NCBI GenBank assembly: GCA_943787205.1
Contig: CALSLN010000008.1
Location: 62,001 to 126,000, forward strand
Reading direction: 5' to 3'
Origin: an uncultured Rhodospirillaceae bacterium
GTDB taxonomy: Bacteria > Pseudomonadota > Alphaproteobacteria > Rhodospirillales > Rhodospirillaceae
DNA length: 64,000 nt
Shown: in pieces, positions 49,679 to 63,751 of the stretch
How positions within the stretch are numbered: position 1 is the first letter of the stretch
How the letters are laid out: each line of letters opens with the position of its first letter
Position numbers and translations under genes: made by a program
The notes under the pieces: generated by a model
What the model was told of the DNA's origin: nothing
Databases searched by the model: none
Seen by the model: the letters and a program-made list of their open reading frames with translations, nothing else

Positions 49679-49993
49679 ATGGCACCAATGTTTATTGGGC
49701 GCGCACTAGGTTGGACTATGGTCCTCGCAGCCATTCTTATGGCATCAGGCGAGGCCGTTATGGCTCTTGGTACTGGAAGCTACCAAGGCTTAGCCACTGC
49801 TGACGTATGGGCCCTACTCTGGGGCCAAACCCCTGATTTCCTTGAAGCTGGACTCTCTGGCGATCTATGGCGCTTTGCTGGAGCACTCTTACTCGCTCTG
49901 CCAGCCTGGGCTGTCCTTGGTCCAACTGGGGTTATTCTAGCCCACACATGCCGCCGCCGCCCACCGCGCGGCCGCCTCTTCCGCACCGCATAA
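49679..49993 (+). CDS. Small membrane protein, unknown function
   Basis: 104 residues with two hydrophobic segments (about 5-32 and 65-90) and an Arg-rich C-terminus (CRRRPPRGRLF). ATG with AGGGA upstream. Not recognised. Its stop is 9 bases from the end of lepA (convergent). Confidence 0.6.
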   Translation: MAPMFIGRALGWTMVLAAILMASGEAVMALGTGSYQGLATADVWALLWGQTPDFLEAGLSGDLWRFAGALLLALPAWAVLGPTGVILAHTCRRRPPRGRLFRTA

Positions 49994-50002
49994 ATTAGTC
50001 GA

Positions 50003-51816
50003 CTATGTTTCTGGCATTTTCAGCGCTTCGATAAACGCTGTCTGCGGGATATCCACGCGTCCGAACTGGCGCATCTTTTTCTTTCCCGCTTTTTGCTTGT
50101 CGAGCAGCTTCCGCTTTCTCGAAATATCGCCGCCATAACACTTAGCCGTTACGTCCTTACGCATTGCGCTGATGGTCTCACGCGCGATCACCTTGCCACC
50201 GATCGCCGCTTGGATCGGTATCTTGAACAGGTGTTTAGGGATCAGCTCTTTCAGAGCGTGCGCATATCTGTCGGCCACGCGCACTTCCGCTTGTGATCGA
50301 TGGGCGATGAACGCCAGCGCGTCGACCGCTTCTGCAGTTCACCAGAATGCTGATCCGCACCAGCTCGCTCTCGACGTACTTCATCCATCTCATAGTCGAA
50401 ACTGGCGTACCCTTTTGATATCGACTTAAGCCGGTCGTAAAAATCGAACACAATCTCGTTAAGCGGCAATCGGTAGACAGCCATGGCACGCGAGCCAACG
50501 TAGGTTAGATCAATCTGCTCACCGCGGCGCTCTGTGCACAGCTGCAACACTGACCCGAGATAATCGTCAGGCACCATGATCGTCGCCCGCACCCAGGGCT
50601 CCTCCATGGAAACAATCTTCGTCACATCAGGCATGTCTGCTGGGTTGTGTAGCTCTAAGACGTCTTCATCTTGCGTCGTATGGAGCCGGTACACGACGCT
50701 CGGTGCCGTCGTTATGAGTTCCAGTCCGAACTCACGGAACAGCCGCTCCTGCACGATCTCCATATGCAAGCAGACCGAGAAACCCGCACCGGAATCCAAA
50801 CCCAAGTGCAGCCGAGCTTTCGGCCTGGATACTCGAAACTCGCGTCATTCAGATGTAAGTTTGCCGAGGCTGTCCCGCAGGTCTTCATAGTCTGATGCAT
50901 CCACAGGAAACAAACCGCACCAAACAACAGCAGTTGATGGCCTAAACCCTTCTAACGGTGTGTCAGTTGGGCGACGTTCTTCAGTGATCGTATCGCCGAC
51001 CTGGCAATCCGAGACGGACTTAATACTCGCATTGATAAAACCAATTTCACCCGGCCCCAACTCAGGCATATCGACACGCTTGGGGGTAAAGACGCCAACT
51101 CCATCCAAGTCATACGTGGCATCGTTGGACATCATTCGAATTTTCATGCCCTTACGGAGGGTTCCTTCAACCACACGCACCAGAATAACCACACCCAAGT
51201 AGGTGTCATACCAAGAGTCCACCAGTAGCGCTTTCAACGGGAGTTCCGGATCGCCGGTTGGCGCCGGGAGCTTGGTGATGAGCGATTCAAGAACGTCTGG
51301 TATGCCAACGCCGGTCTTGGCTGAAACCTGTATCGCATCCGATGCGTCTAAACCGATAACGTCTTCAATTTGCTGTCGAACGCGATCGGGCTCTGCGGCG
51401 GGGAGGTCAATTTTGTTCAGAATAGGAACAATCTCGTGGTTGGCATCTAGGGCTTGGTAGACGTTCGCCAGAGTTTGAGCCTCAACGCCTTGCGACGAAT
51501 CAACAATTAGAAGGGAGCCCTCACAGGCGCGGAGAGAGCGACTGACTTCGTAGGCAAAGTCAACATGCCCAGGGGTGTCCAGCAAATTCAATTGATAGGT
51601 TTTTCCGTCTTTCGCTTTGAAGGATAAGCGAACGGTTTGCGCCTTAATTGTAATACCGCGCTCTCGCTCAATATCCATATTGTCGAGAACTTGCTCTTTC
51701 ATCTCCCGGTCAGAGAGGCCATCGCAGTATTGAATGAGGCGGTCGGCGAGCGTCGATTTGCCGTGGTCAATATGAGCAATGATCGCAAAGTTACGGATTA
51801 GCGCGGTATCGGTCAT
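50003..51816 (-). CDS. lepA: Elongation factor 4 (LepA), frame interrupted by about five single-base insertions
   Basis: Ribosome-associated translational GTPase. Start [23 protein letters not shown]1 [10 protein letters not shown]3 [10 protein letters not shown] and NKIDLP are intact. The frame then breaks after SLGKL near 50855 and again near 50825, 50765, 50370 and 50340, each time by one extra base. Restored text includes [42 protein letters not shown] and [19 protein letters not shown], ending KMPET at 50003. Total length 1814 minus 5 gives 602 residues, normal for LepA. Sequence error is more likely than loss. Follows pheT by 23 bases. Confidence 0.85.
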
Positions 51817-51839
51817 TGGGTGCGCAGCAGTTCTCTCTA

Positions 51840-55361
<3,522 letters not shown>

Positions 55362-55402
55362 GTCTCTGTCTCGTTTCGAACTGGTGTAGGTCCATAGCGA
55401 TA

Positions 55403-55476
55403 GGGGGCCGACCCTCTGGTGGCCCCCTCAGAGACAATCCTCTTGTGGGGTAACAGGCGCTCTATACGAGCGCCTG
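55403..55476 (-). promoter_or_regulatory. Two stable hairpins between rplT and pheS
   Basis: CAGGCGCTC (55454-55462) pairs with GAGCGCCTG (55468-55476), a 9-bp perfect stem with a 5-base loop; GGGGGCC (55403-55409) pairs with GGCCCCC (55421-55427). Neither is followed by a T run on the minus strand. They may be processing or attenuation structures in the polycistronic message, or spacing folds. Confidence 0.45.
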
Positions 55477-55481
55477 CAGCC

Positions 55482-55838
55482 TTATCCGAGCGCCGATTGA
55501 GCCTGCTTAACCAGGCTCGCAAAAGTCTCGGGCTCACGAAGGGCGATGTCGGCCAGAACCTTGCGGTCAAGTTCGACACCAGACTTCTTTAGCCCGTTCA
55601 TAAATCGGGAGTACGTCATGCCGTGCTCTCTTACACCAGCATTGATACGCTGGATCCACAGAGCCCGGAAATTGCGCTTCTTCGCCCGACGGTCGCGATA
55701 GGCATATTGCAGCCCCTTCTCGACCTTCTGCTTGGCAATACGGAAGTTCTTCGAATTACGTCCTCGGTAGCCCTTGGCCGCCGTAAGAACTTTTTTATGA
55801 CGGGCGTGAGTGGTCACACCCCGTTTTACACGTGACAT
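55482..55838 (-). CDS. rplT: 50S ribosomal protein L20
   Basis: 118 residues, standard size. Begins [18 protein letters not shown] and contains [15 protein letters not shown] and [18 protein letters not shown], typical L20. Binds 23S rRNA early in 50S assembly. Follows rpmI by 12 bases. Confidence 0.97.
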   Translation of the reverse strand: MSRVKRGVTTHARHKKVLTAAKGYRGRNSKNFRIAKQKVEKGLQYAYRDRRAKKRNFRALWIQRINAGVREHGMTYSRFMNGLKKSGVELDRKVLADIALREPETFASLVKQAQSALG

Positions 55839-55850
55839 GGCTGATCTCCG

Positions 55851-56057
55851 TTACGACGATGTGCCGTAGGGCAGAAACTTCTTAACAATCTTGGCATCGG
55901 AAGCCGCCAAGAGAAAAGAACCTCTAGCCTTACGTTTCATTTTCTGAGATTTGGATCCCAAGCAGTGACTCTTATAGGCAAAGTTGCCTTTAAGTTTGCC
56001 AGATCCAGTCGTACGGAAGCGCCGTTTTGTGGAGCTTTTGGTCTTCATTTTGGGCAT
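55851..56057 (-). CDS. rpmI: 50S ribosomal protein L35
   Basis: 68 residues: MPKMKTKSSTKRRFRTTGSGK, very basic, as expected for L35. The gene order infC-rpmI-rplT is conserved in bacteria. The 203 bases between it and infC hold no gene; this is where IF3/L20-type operon leaders usually lie, but I see no definite structure. Confidence 0.96.
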   Translation of the reverse strand: MPKMKTKSSTKRRFRTTGSGKLKGNFAYKSHCLGSKSQKMKRKARGSFLLAASDAKIVKKFLPYGTSS

Positions 56058-56260
56058 TTTTGGTCCCTCGAATTAGAGTTCTTATGATGACGGATGGGCA
56101 TGCCCAGGCACTCGAAATGCCTCTTGCCGGACCGTCCTTAACCTTAAAGAAAGGCATCCGCCCAGCCTATGACTGAGCGGAAGTTGGCGCTTATACAGGT
56201 AGAAATCTGCGTTTGCAAGCCATGGGCGATGCAAAGACGCCCTAAAAACTCAGGCTGTGC

Positions 56261-56797
56261 CTAGCGTGGTGAGATCACCATAACCATTTGGCGACCTTCC
56301 ATTTTGGGCTCCAGCTCAACCTTGGCAATTGCATCCGTATCGACCTTCACGCGCTTCAAAACGTCAAACCCGAGTTCCTGGTGCGCCATTTCCCTGCCGC
56401 GGAATCGTAAAGTCACCTTCACCTTGTCACCATCATCGAGAAAACGGCGCATATTGCGCATTTTCACGTCATAATCATGCTTATCGATGTTCGGTCGAAG
56501 CTTGATCTCCTTAACGTCGATCACTTTCTGCTTCTTTTTGGCCTCGTTCTTCTTCTTTTGGGCTTCGTATTTAAACTTGCCGTAGTCGAGGATTTTGCAG
56601 ACGGGCGGGTCAGCATTTGGCGAAATTTCGACCAAATCTAAGCCAGCATCATTGGCGTGGCCCATGGCTTCTGCATGCGTAACAACGCCAATATTTTCGC
56701 CTTCAGCTCCAATCAACCGTACGTTTGGTACGTCGATCGCATCATTGACGCGCGGTCCACCCTTGGACGGCGGCGTCGTCATCATCGGTCTAGCTAT
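56261..56797 (-). CDS. infC: Translation initiation factor IF-3, probable AUA start
   Basis: 178 residues. [16 protein letters not shown] and [26 protein letters not shown] identify IF3; the C-terminal domain ends VMVISPR. The nearest ATG (56785) lacks a ribosome site, but an in-frame ATA at 56797 lies 8 bases after AGGAG and yields [10 protein letters not shown], like alphaproteobacterial IF3 N-termini. infC commonly uses a rare AUU-type start, which lets IF3 repress its own translation. The ATA is therefore the likely start. Confidence 0.9.
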   Translation of the reverse strand: MARPMMTTPPSKGGPRVNDAIDVPNVRLIGAEGENIGVVTHAEAMGHANDAGLDLVEISPNADPPVCKILDYGKFKYEAQKKKNEAKKKQKVIDVKEIKLRPNIDKHDYDVKMRNMRRFLDDGDKVKVTLRFRGREMAHQELGFDVLKRVKVDTDAIAKVELEPKMEGRQMVMVISPR

Positions 56798-56843
56798 GGA
56801 TGTATCTCCTGTTTCAATTTTCTGTAAATCGTGGTGATTTGCC

Positions 56844-56881
56844 TGGAGTTCTGGTCGCTGAGCCTAAAGCGGCCTACTCCA
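56844..56881 (-). promoter_or_regulatory. Stem-loop in the thrS-infC intergenic region
   Basis: TGGAGT (56844-56849) pairs with ACTCCA (56876-56881), with an inner GGTCGC/GCGGCC helix. No T run follows on the minus strand. It sits 47 bases upstream of the infC start and could affect processing or expression of infC. Confidence 0.4.
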
Positions 56882-56912
56882 GTCCCCGAAGTCTAAATTA
56901 TCCACGCGCCCC

Positions 56913-58868
56913 TCATGAGCCGGGTGCTGCCGCCTCGCTCGCGAGTGTATCGGTTGCCTCTGTAAGGGCAAGGATTTCTTGGGTTTTTCCGCCCAACCGA
57001 CGCAAAGCCACCGTCTTGGCCTCAGCTTCTTTCAGGCCGACCACAGCAATCACCGGAACTTTTGCTTTGGAATGCTCGCGAACTTTGTAATTGATCTTTT
57101 CGTTCCGAATATCCAATTCCGCCCGGATTCCTTTGGCCTTCAAGGTTTCTAGGACCTCAGCCCCATAGGCATCAGCATCCGAAGTAATGGTTGTCACCAC
57201 AACCTGGATCGGGGCCAACCACAATGGCAACTTGCCTGCATAGTTCTCGATCAATATTCCGATAAAGCGCTCAAGACTGCCCAGAATCGCCCTGTGGAGC
57301 ATCACCGGACGATGTTTCTCGCCATCCCGGCCGACATAAGACGCATCGAGTCGCTCTGGTAGAACGAAATCCAGCTGAATTGTGCCGCACTGCCAGGTCC
57401 GTCCAATCGCATCCTTCAGGTGAAACTCGAGTTTGGGTCCATAAAAAGCCCCTTCGCCCGGCGTAATTTCATAATCCAGATTGGCAGCCTTCACTGCGTC
57501 CTCAAGCGCTTCTTCGGCTCGATCCCATGTCGCATCCTCACCGGCCCGAACGTCTGGCCGTGTCGCCAATTTAACTTCCAAGTCCTCAAACCCAAGGTCT
57601 TGATAGACGGATTGCAACAAAGCACAAAAAGCCGTCGTTTCTTCAGTGACCTGACTTTCCTCACAGAAAATATGGGCGTCGTCCTGTGTCATCTGACGTA
57701 CGCGCATCAAACCATGCAACGCACCGTGAGGTTCATTGCGATGACAACAGCCAAACTCCGCCATGCGCAGCGGTAGATCTCGGTAGCTGCGTATACCTTG
57801 CTTATAAATCTGCACATGGGCCGGACAGTTCATGGGCTTAATTGCCATCAACTTGGCATCCTTAGACACCACCGGGGCATCATCATCTGTGCTTGGAATC
57901 TCATCCGGCACAACAAACATGTTCTCTCGGAATTTTGACCAGTGCCCAGATTGTTCCCAGAATTTTGAATCCAGGAGTTGGGGCGTTTTTACTTCCACGT
58001 ATCCGGCGCCGGCTAACTTCTTACGGATGTAGCTCTCTAGCTCAAGCCAGACCGTGTAGCCCTTTGGATGCCAGAAGACTGACCCCTGAGCCTCTTCCTG
58101 CAAATGAAAAAGGTCCATTTCCCGGCCGAGTTTACGGTGATCTCGCTTTTCTGCCTCTTCCAGCATGAGCAAGTGGGCTTTGAGCTGCTTCTCATTCGCC
58201 CAACACGTGCCGTAGATCCGCTGCAGCATTTCATTGCGATGGTCGCCACGCCAATAGGCGCCCGCCAACTTCATCAACTTGAACGCTTTGCCCAACTTAC
58301 CGGTTGATGGCAGATGGGGCCCACGACACAGATCAAGCCAGTTGCCTTGCTTGTAAATACGGATTTCTTCACCGTCAGGAAAACCCTGGATGATTTCGGT
58401 TTTGTATTTTTCTCCGATTTCACTGAAGTGTTCTACGGCATCTTCACGCGCCCACACCTCGCGCACGATTTCCTCGTCGCGATCAACAATCTCGCGCATA
58501 CGTTTTTCGATGAGCTCGAGATCATCCAGTGTAAAGGGCTGCTCCCTGGCAAAGTCATAGAAAAAACCATTCTCGATAACCGGACCGATTGTCGCCTGCG
58601 TACCCGGAAACAACTCCTGCACAGCCTCCGCCATGACATGGGCTGCATCATGACGCAGCAGTTCAAGCGCCTCGTCGTCCTTGGCCGTGACAATCGCCAC
58701 AGTCGTGTCTTCGGTGATCGTGGTCGCCAGATCCATCATCGTTTCATTGAGACGAATGGCCAGCGCAGCTTTCGCGAGGCCAGGACCGATGTCAGCCGCC
58801 AATTCAGCGCCCGTGACAGGCCCTGGAAAGTTTCTGACGCTGCCGTCTGGCAGGGTAATGGCAACCAT
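56913..58868 (-). CDS. thrS: Threonyl-tRNA synthetase
   Basis: 651 residues, intact. N-terminal TGS domain ([17 protein letters not shown]), an editing domain with [13 protein letters not shown], and the class II core with [33 protein letters not shown] and [37 protein letters not shown] is motif 3. The C-terminal anticodon domain follows. First gene of the block reading into infC, rpmI, rplT, pheS and pheT. Confidence 0.97.
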   Translation of the reverse strand: MVAITLPDGSVRNFPGPVTGAELAADIGPGLAKAALAIRLNETMMDLATTITEDTTVAIVTAKDDEALELLRHDAAHVMAEAVQELFPGTQATIGPVIENGFFYDFAREQPFTLDDLELIEKRMREIVDRDEEIVREVWAREDAVEHFSEIGEKYKTEIIQGFPDGEEIRIYKQGNWLDLCRGPHLPSTGKLGKAFKLMKLAGAYWRGDHRNEMLQRIYGTCWANEKQLKAHLLMLEEAEKRDHRKLGREMDLFHLQEEAQGSVFWHPKGYTVWLELESYIRKKLAGAGYVEVKTPQLLDSKFWEQSGHWSKFRENMFVVPDEIPSTDDDAPVVSKDAKLMAIKPMNCPAHVQIYKQGIRSYRDLPLRMAEFGCCHRNEPHGALHGLMRVRQMTQDDAHIFCEESQVTEETTAFCALLQSVYQDLGFEDLEVKLATRPDVRAGEDATWDRAEEALEDAVKAANLDYEITPGEGAFYGPKLEFHLKDAIGRTWQCGTIQLDFVLPERLDASYVGRDGEKHRPVMLHRAILGSLERFIGILIENYAGKLPLWLAPIQVVVTTITSDADAYGAEVLETLKAKGIRAELDIRNEKINYKVREHSKAKVPVIAVVGLKEAEAKTVALRRLGGKTQEILALTEATDTLASEAAAPGS

Positions 58869-58907
58869 GATTTTCCCTTTAAATTCTAGGATATATAAAG
58901 CGGGCGC

Positions 58908-58935
58908 AATCTACGGCGATAGGCCGCCAAGTCAA
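58908..58935 (-). promoter_or_regulatory. Candidate sigma-70 promoter of the thrS operon
   Basis: On the minus strand TTGACT (58930-58935) is followed after 16 bases by TAGATT (58908-58913), a fair -35/-10 pair. Transcription would start near 58900, giving a leader of about 30 bases before the thrS ATG at 58868. It overlaps the end of the glycosyltransferase gene. Confidence 0.4.
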
Positions 58936-59903
58936 GCGACAGCGCCAATTGCAAGCTGCTGCATCACTTCTGCAGCCGTAATCGCGGCTAAGTCATGTCG
59001 CCGCAGAATAGTGACTTCAGGGCCACGATGGCCAGCCAAGGCTGCATCAGAGCCCGGATCGTACAAAACCACGCTTCGGCATCCCGAAGCAGAAATCAGA
59101 TGCATCAGCCCATTGTCATTGCCAACGGCTGCCACAGCGGCCCAAGCGAGGAAAACAACCTCAACATGAGATGCCTGGCCACATAAAACCACGGCATCAG
59201 GCAAGGCCTCATGAATCGCTTCCGTAATCTCATCAGCAGGCTCTTCGCTGACCAGTACCGCTCGTTCACCCCGAGCCGTGACCAGCTCTGCAAATTCCAC
59301 GCATCTTGCCGGAGTCCATTGCGCTCCACCCGCCCCGCCTCTGTCGACAGCAATCAGAACAAAGGGGTCGCTCAGAGAGACAGGCAAAGAAAATGTTCCA
59401 ACCGAGCCCGAGACCCAAGCGAGACTAACCGGCGGACGCTCAGCCAATCCTGCCTGAACGAGTTGGTCCATCATCCGATCACCAGCATGCATCGCCAAAC
59501 GCTGCGGATTGAGGTGGGGCAACGCGCACCCTTTGGCTATTCCGCACCATTTCACCGGAGCGTCCAAGCCGAACCGTTGGCGCCACGTTTGGGTGGACCG
59601 ATAAATACGGGCCGTCCGGGCACTCGTATCCAAATCGTAAACGACGTCCCACGCACGGTCCCGCACGACGGAGCGCCACCCAGACATAGACCCTGGCTCA
59701 GCCTCCACACTGTCGAAGTATGGTGCCGCACAGGAAAAATTCGTCATGCCGCCGTCAGTAAGCAAGACGATGTTCGCACCGCTGTGGTGCATCCGAATTG
59801 CCGCGAAAGCACCGAGAGCTTGGACAAACGCCCCGATGCCACCTGTTCGAATGATGAGGACATTCACCTGGCTAGTCCGCTCGTCGGTTGCCTCTTCGGC
59901 CAC
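58932..59903 (-). CDS. Glycosyltransferase family 9 (heptosyltransferase-like)
   Basis: 323 residues from GTG, right after the stop of the neighbouring GT4 gene. Starts VNVLIIRTGGIGAFVQALGAF, and the C-terminal half has AVAAVGNDNGLMHLISASGCRSVVLYDP, a GT9 donor-site pattern. GT9 enzymes add heptose to LPS cores. It is probably co-transcribed with the GT4 gene. Confidence 0.83.
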   Translation of the reverse strand: MAEEATDERTSQVNVLIIRTGGIGAFVQALGAFAAIRMHHSGANIVLLTDGGMTNFSCAAPYFDSVEAEPGSMSGWRSVVRDRAWDVVYDLDTSARTARIYRSTQTWRQRFGLDAPVKWCGIAKGCALPHLNPQRLAMHAGDRMMDQLVQAGLAERPPVSLAWVSGSVGTFSLPVSLSDPFVLIAVDRGGAGGAQWTPARCVEFAELVTARGERAVLVSEEPADEITEAIHEALPDAVVLCGQASHVEVVFLAWAAVAAVGNDNGLMHLISASGCRSVVLYDPGSDAALAGHRGPEVTILRRHDLAAITAAEVMQQLAIGAVA

Positions 59904-61106
59904 TTAGACCGACCCTGCCGCGTGCTTTGCGAGCACGTCTTCATAAACATCTATAGTCGACGCCGTCATCATATCCCGATCAAAGTTCTCGATGACATGA
60001 GACCGCGCCTGCCCTGCAAGGTCTTCTCGTCGCTCTACCGGTACATTCATGGCTTGTTCTAAAGCGCCAGCGAGAGACGGCGCATCACCAGGTGTAAACA
60101 GCCACCCGGTTACACCCGGCAAAAGAATTTCGGGAGCGGCGCCATGTGAGGGAGCAACGACTGGCCGGCCCATCGCCTGACCTTCGGCAACAACACGACC
60201 AAAAGCTTCTGGTCGAGTAGAGGCTGAAACCACGACATCTGTCATCATGTAAGCCGCAACAATATCGCGACAATCTTCGATGATCTGCACGTGGCCATCG
60301 AGACCCGTTGCAGACAGCTTGGCCTCAAGCCTATCCCGATAGGAAGACCCTGCAGAGCCAGGCCCAACCATGAGACATCGCAACCCGTCATGGAGACGGC
60401 CCGACCGCGCCAACACCGACAAGGCGTCTATTAAGAGATCTTGCCCCTTCCAACTGGTCAAACGCCCCGGCAGCATGATCACCGGACCATCGTCTGGAAG
60501 GCGCCACTCGGTCGCAAGCTTCACCATGCGAGCGGAGGAGACAGTTTCCGGGTCGAATGTTGTTAAATCCACGCCTCGCGGAATGATCCGCATGCGATCT
60601 TCAGCGACGCCGTATTCGGTCATAAGGTGGTTCGCTATAAAATTGGAAATAGCGATGACCACCTCACCGTGGGTCATGACCCGGTTGTATATTTTCTTTA
60701 CGCCCGCCGGGCCTAACCCGTACACGCCATGAAATGTTGTCACAAATGGGGTGCCTGCCTGCTTCGCAGCCCAATAGGCACTCCAAGCCGGCGCGCGCGA
60801 ACGGGCATGAACAAGAGACACCGAACGATGCGTTATGAGATCCGCAAGGCCTTTGATATTGCGGCGAATAATCACCGGTGACTTTGACGCCAACGGCATC
60901 TCAATATGTTCAGCTCCAACACGGTGGAGCTCGCGGACGTGTGCCCCCCCTTGCGACGCGACTAAAGCGCGCCAACCAGCCGCGACCAGCGCCTCAGCGA
61001 CTTCAATCGTGCCACGCTCGACGCCGCCCGTGCCCATTGCTGGGAGCACTTGCAGGCATACTTTCGCGCTGTGGCGAGATACTGGTTCGGTGGTAGTATT
61101 CGGCAC
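59904..61106 (-). CDS. Glycosyltransferase family 4
   Basis: 400 residues from GTG at 61106. Early PAMGTGGVERGTIEVAEALVAAG is the acceptor-side N-terminus; MLPGRLTSWKGQDLLIDAL and the donor-site ASTRPEAFGRVVAEGQAMGRPVVAPSHG are typical GT4/GT-B. The longer frame up to 61208 would overlap the divergent hydrolase and has no better start. Likely acts in LPS or other surface glycan synthesis with the GT9 gene. Confidence 0.84.
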   Translation of the reverse strand: MPNTTTEPVSRHSAKVCLQVLPAMGTGGVERGTIEVAEALVAAGWRALVASQGGAHVRELHRVGAEHIEMPLASKSPVIIRRNIKGLADLITHRSVSLVHARSRAPAWSAYWAAKQAGTPFVTTFHGVYGLGPAGVKKIYNRVMTHGEVVIAISNFIANHLMTEYGVAEDRMRIIPRGVDLTTFDPETVSSARMVKLATEWRLPDDGPVIMLPGRLTSWKGQDLLIDALSVLARSGRLHDGLRCLMVGPGSAGSSYRDRLEAKLSATGLDGHVQIIEDCRDIVAAYMMTDVVVSASTRPEAFGRVVAEGQAMGRPVVAPSHGAAPEILLPGVTGWLFTPGDAPSLAGALEQAMNVPVERREDLAGQARSHVIENFDRDMMTASTIDVYEDVLAKHAAGSV

Positions 61107-61176
61107 CTGATGGCTTAACCGGTTTGTGGCGCTCGTTGCGCGTTGGAGACCTTCACTGGAAGAACGCACTGCTCCG

Positions 61177-61953
61177 ATGAATGGACTAGAGAACTCTTTA
61201 AAAAGCATCCTACCACGCTCAGATGGAGCGACAATTGCCTATGATCAGATCAATGGCGATGGACCCGGGATCATATTCCTGCATGGGTTGAAATCTGACC
61301 GGCGTGGGACAAAAGCCTCCCATCTCTATGACTTCTGCAAGGCTTCGGGGCGCCCATTCCTTACCCTTGATATGTACGGCCATGGAGACTCGTCCGGAGA
61401 CTTCATTGACGGGACAATCACGCGCTGGACCGAGGACGCCGTCGCTGCCATCGACGACCTCACAACCGGCCCCCAAATTATTGTCGGATCAAGCATGGGC
61501 GGATGGGTCATGCTAAAGGCCGCATTAGCGCGCCCTGACCGTATCGCCGGATTAATCGGCATCGCTGCCGCGCCCGATTTTACTGAGACATTGATATGGG
61601 ACGCCCTCTCTGAGGACGAAAGAGTAGCGGTAGAAAATACGGGTCGCTTGACAATGCCAACCAGTTATGGGGAAGACCCATACGATATTGGGTTTAGACT
61701 CATAGAAGATGGGCGCTCAAATCTCCTTCTCGGAAATCCAATCCCATTTTCTGGGCCAACTCATCTCCTACACGGCCTTGCCGATCAAGACGTACCATGG
61801 ACGGTAAGCGTCCAGATCGCTGAATGCCTTGAAAGCAATGATGCGCACGCAACCCTCGTCAAGGATGGGGCTCACAACCTATCGCGAGCCGGCGACCTTG
61901 ATTTGCTCACCAGGTCCTTGGAGGTGATTTTGGGAAAGGTAGCTAGGTCATGA
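61177..61953 (+). CDS. Alpha/beta hydrolase (ABHD10-like)
   Basis: 258 residues. GIIFLHGLKSDRRGTKASHL, FLTLDMYGHGDSSGDF, nucleophile elbow IIVGSSMGGWVML, later LLHGLADQDVPW (Asp) and VKDGAHNLSR (His): a complete triad. Resembles ABHD10-type thioesterases. I chose ATG at 61177; the frame is open to 61126 with a GTG that lacks support. Its stop overlaps the next gene start by 4 bases. Confidence 0.8.
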   Translation: MNGLENSLKSILPRSDGATIAYDQINGDGPGIIFLHGLKSDRRGTKASHLYDFCKASGRPFLTLDMYGHGDSSGDFIDGTITRWTEDAVAAIDDLTTGPQIIVGSSMGGWVMLKAALARPDRIAGLIGIAAAPDFTETLIWDALSEDERVAVENTGRLTMPTSYGEDPYDIGFRLIEDGRSNLLLGNPIPFSGPTHLLHGLADQDVPWTVSVQIAECLESNDAHATLVKDGAHNLSRAGDLDLLTRSLEVILGKVARS

Positions 61954-62258
61954 AATCTCCAGACCCCAATGTCCAGAAAGCTCTAAATCTCTTGAACGAA
62001 GCACTTGCCAGAGACCCGATGGCCTTGACCCAACTGGTTAACGCGCGCGTGCCTTGCAATGAAAAACTGACCAATCACAAGACCGTGCAAACGGGAATGC
62101 ACGGCGGAGAGTACAAAGTCGGTGTCCTCGGTTTGCTTAACGGCATACTCGGATACAAGCTTGGGGGAATCGGTGCCGAAGGAGATGTCGATCCGAAAAC
62201 CGGACGTCTAGTTCGTGTCAGGCGGTTTGTTCACACCAAAGCCGGCGTCGATGTTTAA
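61950..62258 (+). CDS. Small conserved-looking protein, unknown function
   Basis: 102 residues, soluble. The C-terminal half GVLGLLNGILGYKLGGIGAEGDVDPKTGRLVRVRRF looks like a compact fold, but I do not recognise it. ATGA overlap with the hydrolase and an 8-base overlap with the TPR gene show a translationally coupled three-gene set. Confidence 0.65.
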   Translation: MKSPDPNVQKALNLLNEALARDPMALTQLVNARVPCNEKLTNHKTVQTGMHGGEYKVGVLGLLNGILGYKLGGIGAEGDVDPKTGRLVRVRRFVHTKAGVDV

Positions 62259-63042
62259 ACACGGACTCACTATTGGCCTAGCGCTAACCGCCTGGACTCA
62301 TGCCGCATGCGCACAAGGCGCAGATGCAGATTCCACGCTAGACACAGCAATCATCGCGGACAATCTAGAAGACACATATGCTCGATGTCTTGAAGCGGCG
62401 CGACAGGATCCAGAGGTGGGAATGGAGATGGCCTTGCGCTGGACCCGATTATCGGGCGGTGAACCATCAGAGCACTGCCAGGCCATCGCCCTTATGGCTT
62501 TAGGGGATACAGAAGAAGCCGCAAGTCGCTTGGAAGAACTGGCTGATAGATCAACAGCGACAGCGCCCGTCAAAAGTGGCTTGTACTATCAAGCTGCGAG
62601 AGGGTGGATGGATGTTGCTGCGTATGAGCGCGCCCTGGCAACTCTGGATAAATCTGAGGCGCTAAGCTTTGCCAACGTCGCCGTCCTGCTTGACCGGTCT
62701 CTTGTGCATGCAGCACTTGAGAATTTTTGGTCCGCCTTAGACGACCTCAACCAAGTTCTGGATATCGACCCGGCCTCTATAGACGCCCTTATTTTACGGG
62801 GCAGTGCCTATCGGCAATTGGAGGTCTCAGACTTAGCCCTCGATGATATCGAACGCGCCCTTGCTGCAGATCAGAATAGCGTTGACGCTTTGCTAGAGCT
62901 TGGCCTCTTAGCCCGTGACCGCGATGACAAAACCGCAGCACGCCTAGCCTGGGTGAAAGTCTTAGAACTGGCACCTGACTCCGCCACTGCCGATGCCGTG
63001 CGCGGGCATATCCAAGATATGGATGTGGCCAAAGCCCCTTAA
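62251..63042 (+). CDS. Exported TPR-repeat protein
   Basis: 263 residues with a signal peptide (LTIGLALTAWTHAACAQ). Two or more TPR-like helical repeats lie at about 120-235 (NFWSALDDLNQVLDIDPAS, SDLALDDIERALAADQNS). Periplasmic adaptor-type role is likely. ATG at 62251 overlaps the previous gene; the frame is open to 62215. Converges with the GST gene, 4-base overlap. Confidence 0.75.
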   Translation: MFKHGLTIGLALTAWTHAACAQGADADSTLDTAIIADNLEDTYARCLEAARQDPEVGMEMALRWTRLSGGEPSEHCQAIALMALGDTEEAASRLEELADRSTATAPVKSGLYYQAARGWMDVAAYERALATLDKSEALSFANVAVLLDRSLVHAALENFWSALDDLNQVLDIDPASIDALILRGSAYRQLEVSDLALDDIERALAADQNSVDALLELGLLARDRDDKTAARLAWVKVLELAPDSATADAVRGHIQDMDVAKAP

Positions 63043-63707
63043 AAATCTAAATCCGCATAAACCGATGCGGGAACAACACCTGGAAACACTTCAGATAAGA
63101 GTGGCCTGAAGCTCGGCCTAGACTTCAAGCGCACATACCATTCTTTAGCAAGGGGGTGATCGGACCAAGGCACATCGCCAGTGTAATCGATCAGAGATAT
63201 ATGAGCCCCCGCAGCAAGGTCAGCCAGCGACAAGGCGTCACCGGCAAGCCAACTTCGGCGGTCTGTAAGCCAGGCAATGTACTCCATATGGGCATGGATG
63301 TTTTCCCGCCCTGCCCGCATAGCCCGCGAATCTGGAGCATCGCCATGAGCGACGCGCTTGAACAATTTCTCACCCGCTAGAAATTGCGTCACTTCCGAAC
63401 CGAACTTAACTTCGAACCAATCCACCAGGCGTCGCACTTCCGCGCGCGCTTTAGGGTTTACACCCAACAACGGCACTTCTGGATACGCGTCTTCAAGATA
63501 TTCACAGATGGCTCGCCCGCCGCAAATCGTCACGCCGTCGTCTTCGACAAGGACTGGAACCTCACCAGAGGGATTCAGAACGAGAAGCTCATCACGTCTG
63601 AGCCAAAAAGGCTCTTCACGTTCATCTGCCTCAAGATGTTTCTCGTAAATCGCAGTTCTGGTGAGCCGGGATAGAGAAGACAGAGGGTGCTGATACAAGG
63701 TGCGCAT
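63039..63707 (-). CDS. Glutathione S-transferase family protein
   Basis: 222 residues. Thioredoxin-like N-terminus (LYQHPLSSLSRLTRTAIYEK), then NPSGEVPVLVEDDGVTICGGRAICEYLED with the glutathione-binding Pro and acidic pair, and the C-terminal helix DALSLADLAAGAHIS. Conjugation or isomerase activity is possible; substrate unknown. ATG start. Confidence 0.87.
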   Translation of the reverse strand: MRTLYQHPLSSLSRLTRTAIYEKHLEADEREEPFWLRRDELLVLNPSGEVPVLVEDDGVTICGGRAICEYLEDAYPEVPLLGVNPKARAEVRRLVDWFEVKFGSEVTQFLAGEKLFKRVAHGDAPDSRAMRAGRENIHAHMEYIAWLTDRRSWLAGDALSLADLAAGAHISLIDYTGDVPWSDHPLAKEWYVRLKSRPSFRPLLSEVFPGVVPASVYADLDF

Positions 63708-63751
63708 AGACTGTATTTAAGCGATAGAGACGGATCGGACTAGGAAAAGCA

